Shown: positions 63,611-64,000 of the stretch, in pieces | Layout: each line of letters opens with the position of its first letter | How positions within the stretch are numbered: the first letter of the stretch is position 1 | Assembly: GCA_022539475.1 (NCBI GenBank) | Contig: VCMS01000035.1 | Span: forward strand, 212,436-276,435 | Direction of reading: 5' to 3' | Length of the DNA stretch: 64,000 nucleotides | Source: Gracilaria domingensis | Lineage: Eukaryota; Rhodophyta; Florideophyceae; Gracilariales; Gracilariaceae | Program-made: the position numbers and the translations under genes | The notes under the pieces: model-generated | Told to the model about the DNA's origin: nothing | Databases searched by the model: none | Seen by the model: only the letters and a program-made list of their open reading frames with translations

Positions 63611-64000
63611 ATGACGCCACCCAATGCCGCAGATCAAAGCGCTGCCGCTTCAGTCCCATCATTCCCAACATTTGGAAATCTCTGCTCAAAAGAGCCAATA
63701 TACTTTCTCTCATCGCTCTCAGCAGAGCAGCTCCAGGAAATAGCTCAGTCCGCTCCGCCACACTTGCGAATCGCATTCGGTCCCAATCCCGACAGGAACG
63801 CTGTCCTCGCCGAAATCTTTCGACTCCGCCAATCAGAATTTCAAACACAACCAGCGGCTCCGAACACTGCGCAGGATCTATCAGTTCTCATGTCCACGCC
63901 ACCAGCAACACTACGCTCAATGGCTCGCAATCAGCCAGAGAAACTGAAACAGCTCATGAGTTTCGCTCTCGTAGCTGATAGTTCTCCGTCACCCCGAGAA
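63611..64000 (+). CDS. Open frame running off the window, unknown (possibly element-encoded)
   Basis: ATG 63611 opens a frame of 130 codons that is still open at the last base. The protein starts MTPPNAADQSAAASVPSFPT, contains helical stretches (LSSLSAEQLQEIAQSAPPHL, NAVLAEIFRLRQSEFQ) and is Pro/Ala/Ser-rich. Its style matches gag-like first ORFs of tyrosine-recombinase retroelements, but I recognise no motif. It follows the recombinase by 270 bases on the same strand. Confidence 0.5.
   Translation, partial: MTPPNAADQSAAASVPSFPTFGNLCSKEPIYFLSSLSAEQLQEIAQSAPPHLRIAFGPNPDRNAVLAEIFRLRQSEFQTQPAAPNTAQDLSVLMSTPPATLRSMARNQPEKLKQLMSFALVADSSPSPRE

Noticed and set aside
1-64000. CRISPR arrays, rRNA or tRNA genes
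   Set aside because: No regularly spaced direct repeats, no conserved rRNA blocks and no cloverleaf with A and B boxes were seen; short tRNAs could still be missed by eye.

Overview
The window is nuclear DNA of a eukaryote. Host genes are intron-poor (one clear 99-bp GT-AG intron, in the protein kinase), and there are spliceosomal (SF1) and SUMO-pathway (UBA2) genes, chromodomain Ty3/Gypsy elements, a DIRS-type element, Harbinger and Crypton-like transposons and a truncated LINE. The mix of compact mono-exonic genes with abundant Gypsy and DIRS elements fits a multicellular red alga of the Chondrus or Gracilaria kind. That placement is an inference from style, not from a diagnostic gene. || Layout. 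1-12.6 kb is mostly intact host DNA: the 3' end of a medium-chain dehydrogenase, a small TKL-like kinase, a 5'-truncated LINE with target-site duplications, an aminoglycoside-phosphotransferase-fold protein, and a 1,351-residue beta-propeller/solenoid protein resembling membrane-coat subunits. 12.9-26.4 kb is a Harbinger transposon whose second gene was split by an 11.8-kb chromodomain Gypsy element with near-identical LTRs. That element carries a large antisense open frame between pol and its 3' LTR. 26.4-32.6 kb holds decayed host-like genes: a Pro/Ser-rich gene divergent from a UBA2 pseudogene, and a trihelix/MADF-like gene broken over several frames. 33.0-38.1 kb is a DIRS-type element (gag-like, RT-RNase H, tyrosine recombinase) whose right terminal repeat was hit by a solo LTR. 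38.4-40.2 kb is AT-rich and empty, followed by a fragment of methionyl-tRNA formyltransferase. 40.9-50.0 kb is a pseudogene of the branchpoint-binding protein SF1, cut by an 8.0-kb Gypsy element of the same lineage with a perfect 5-bp target duplication. 50.0-52.6 kb is a divergent pair that looks like a Crypton (tyrosine-recombinase-like protein plus a GCR1_C-like DNA-binding protein). 52.9-55.0 kb holds two LTR relics and arrays of the palindrome GTGAACGTTCAC. 55.1-62 kb is a run of decayed genes: an F-box/LRR gene and three genes of unknown function. 62.2-64 kb has a second tyrosine recombinase and an open frame running off the end. || What stands out. All five loci of one Gypsy lineage (two long elements, one solo LTR, two relics) share LTR termini (TGTAG(A/T)GCAA ... 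TTGCACCACA, slightly varied). They are unusually rich in short CC-stem/GG-stem hairpins. The hairpin just inside the LTR 3' end keeps pairing while its bases change, which argues for a selected structure. All three intact insertions of this lineage landed inside another gene or element. Many host-type genes here are dead or dying, several by nonsense changes at conserved tryptophans while the frame is otherwise kept. || Limits: family calls rest on motif recognition by eye. No database search, folding program or statistics were run.
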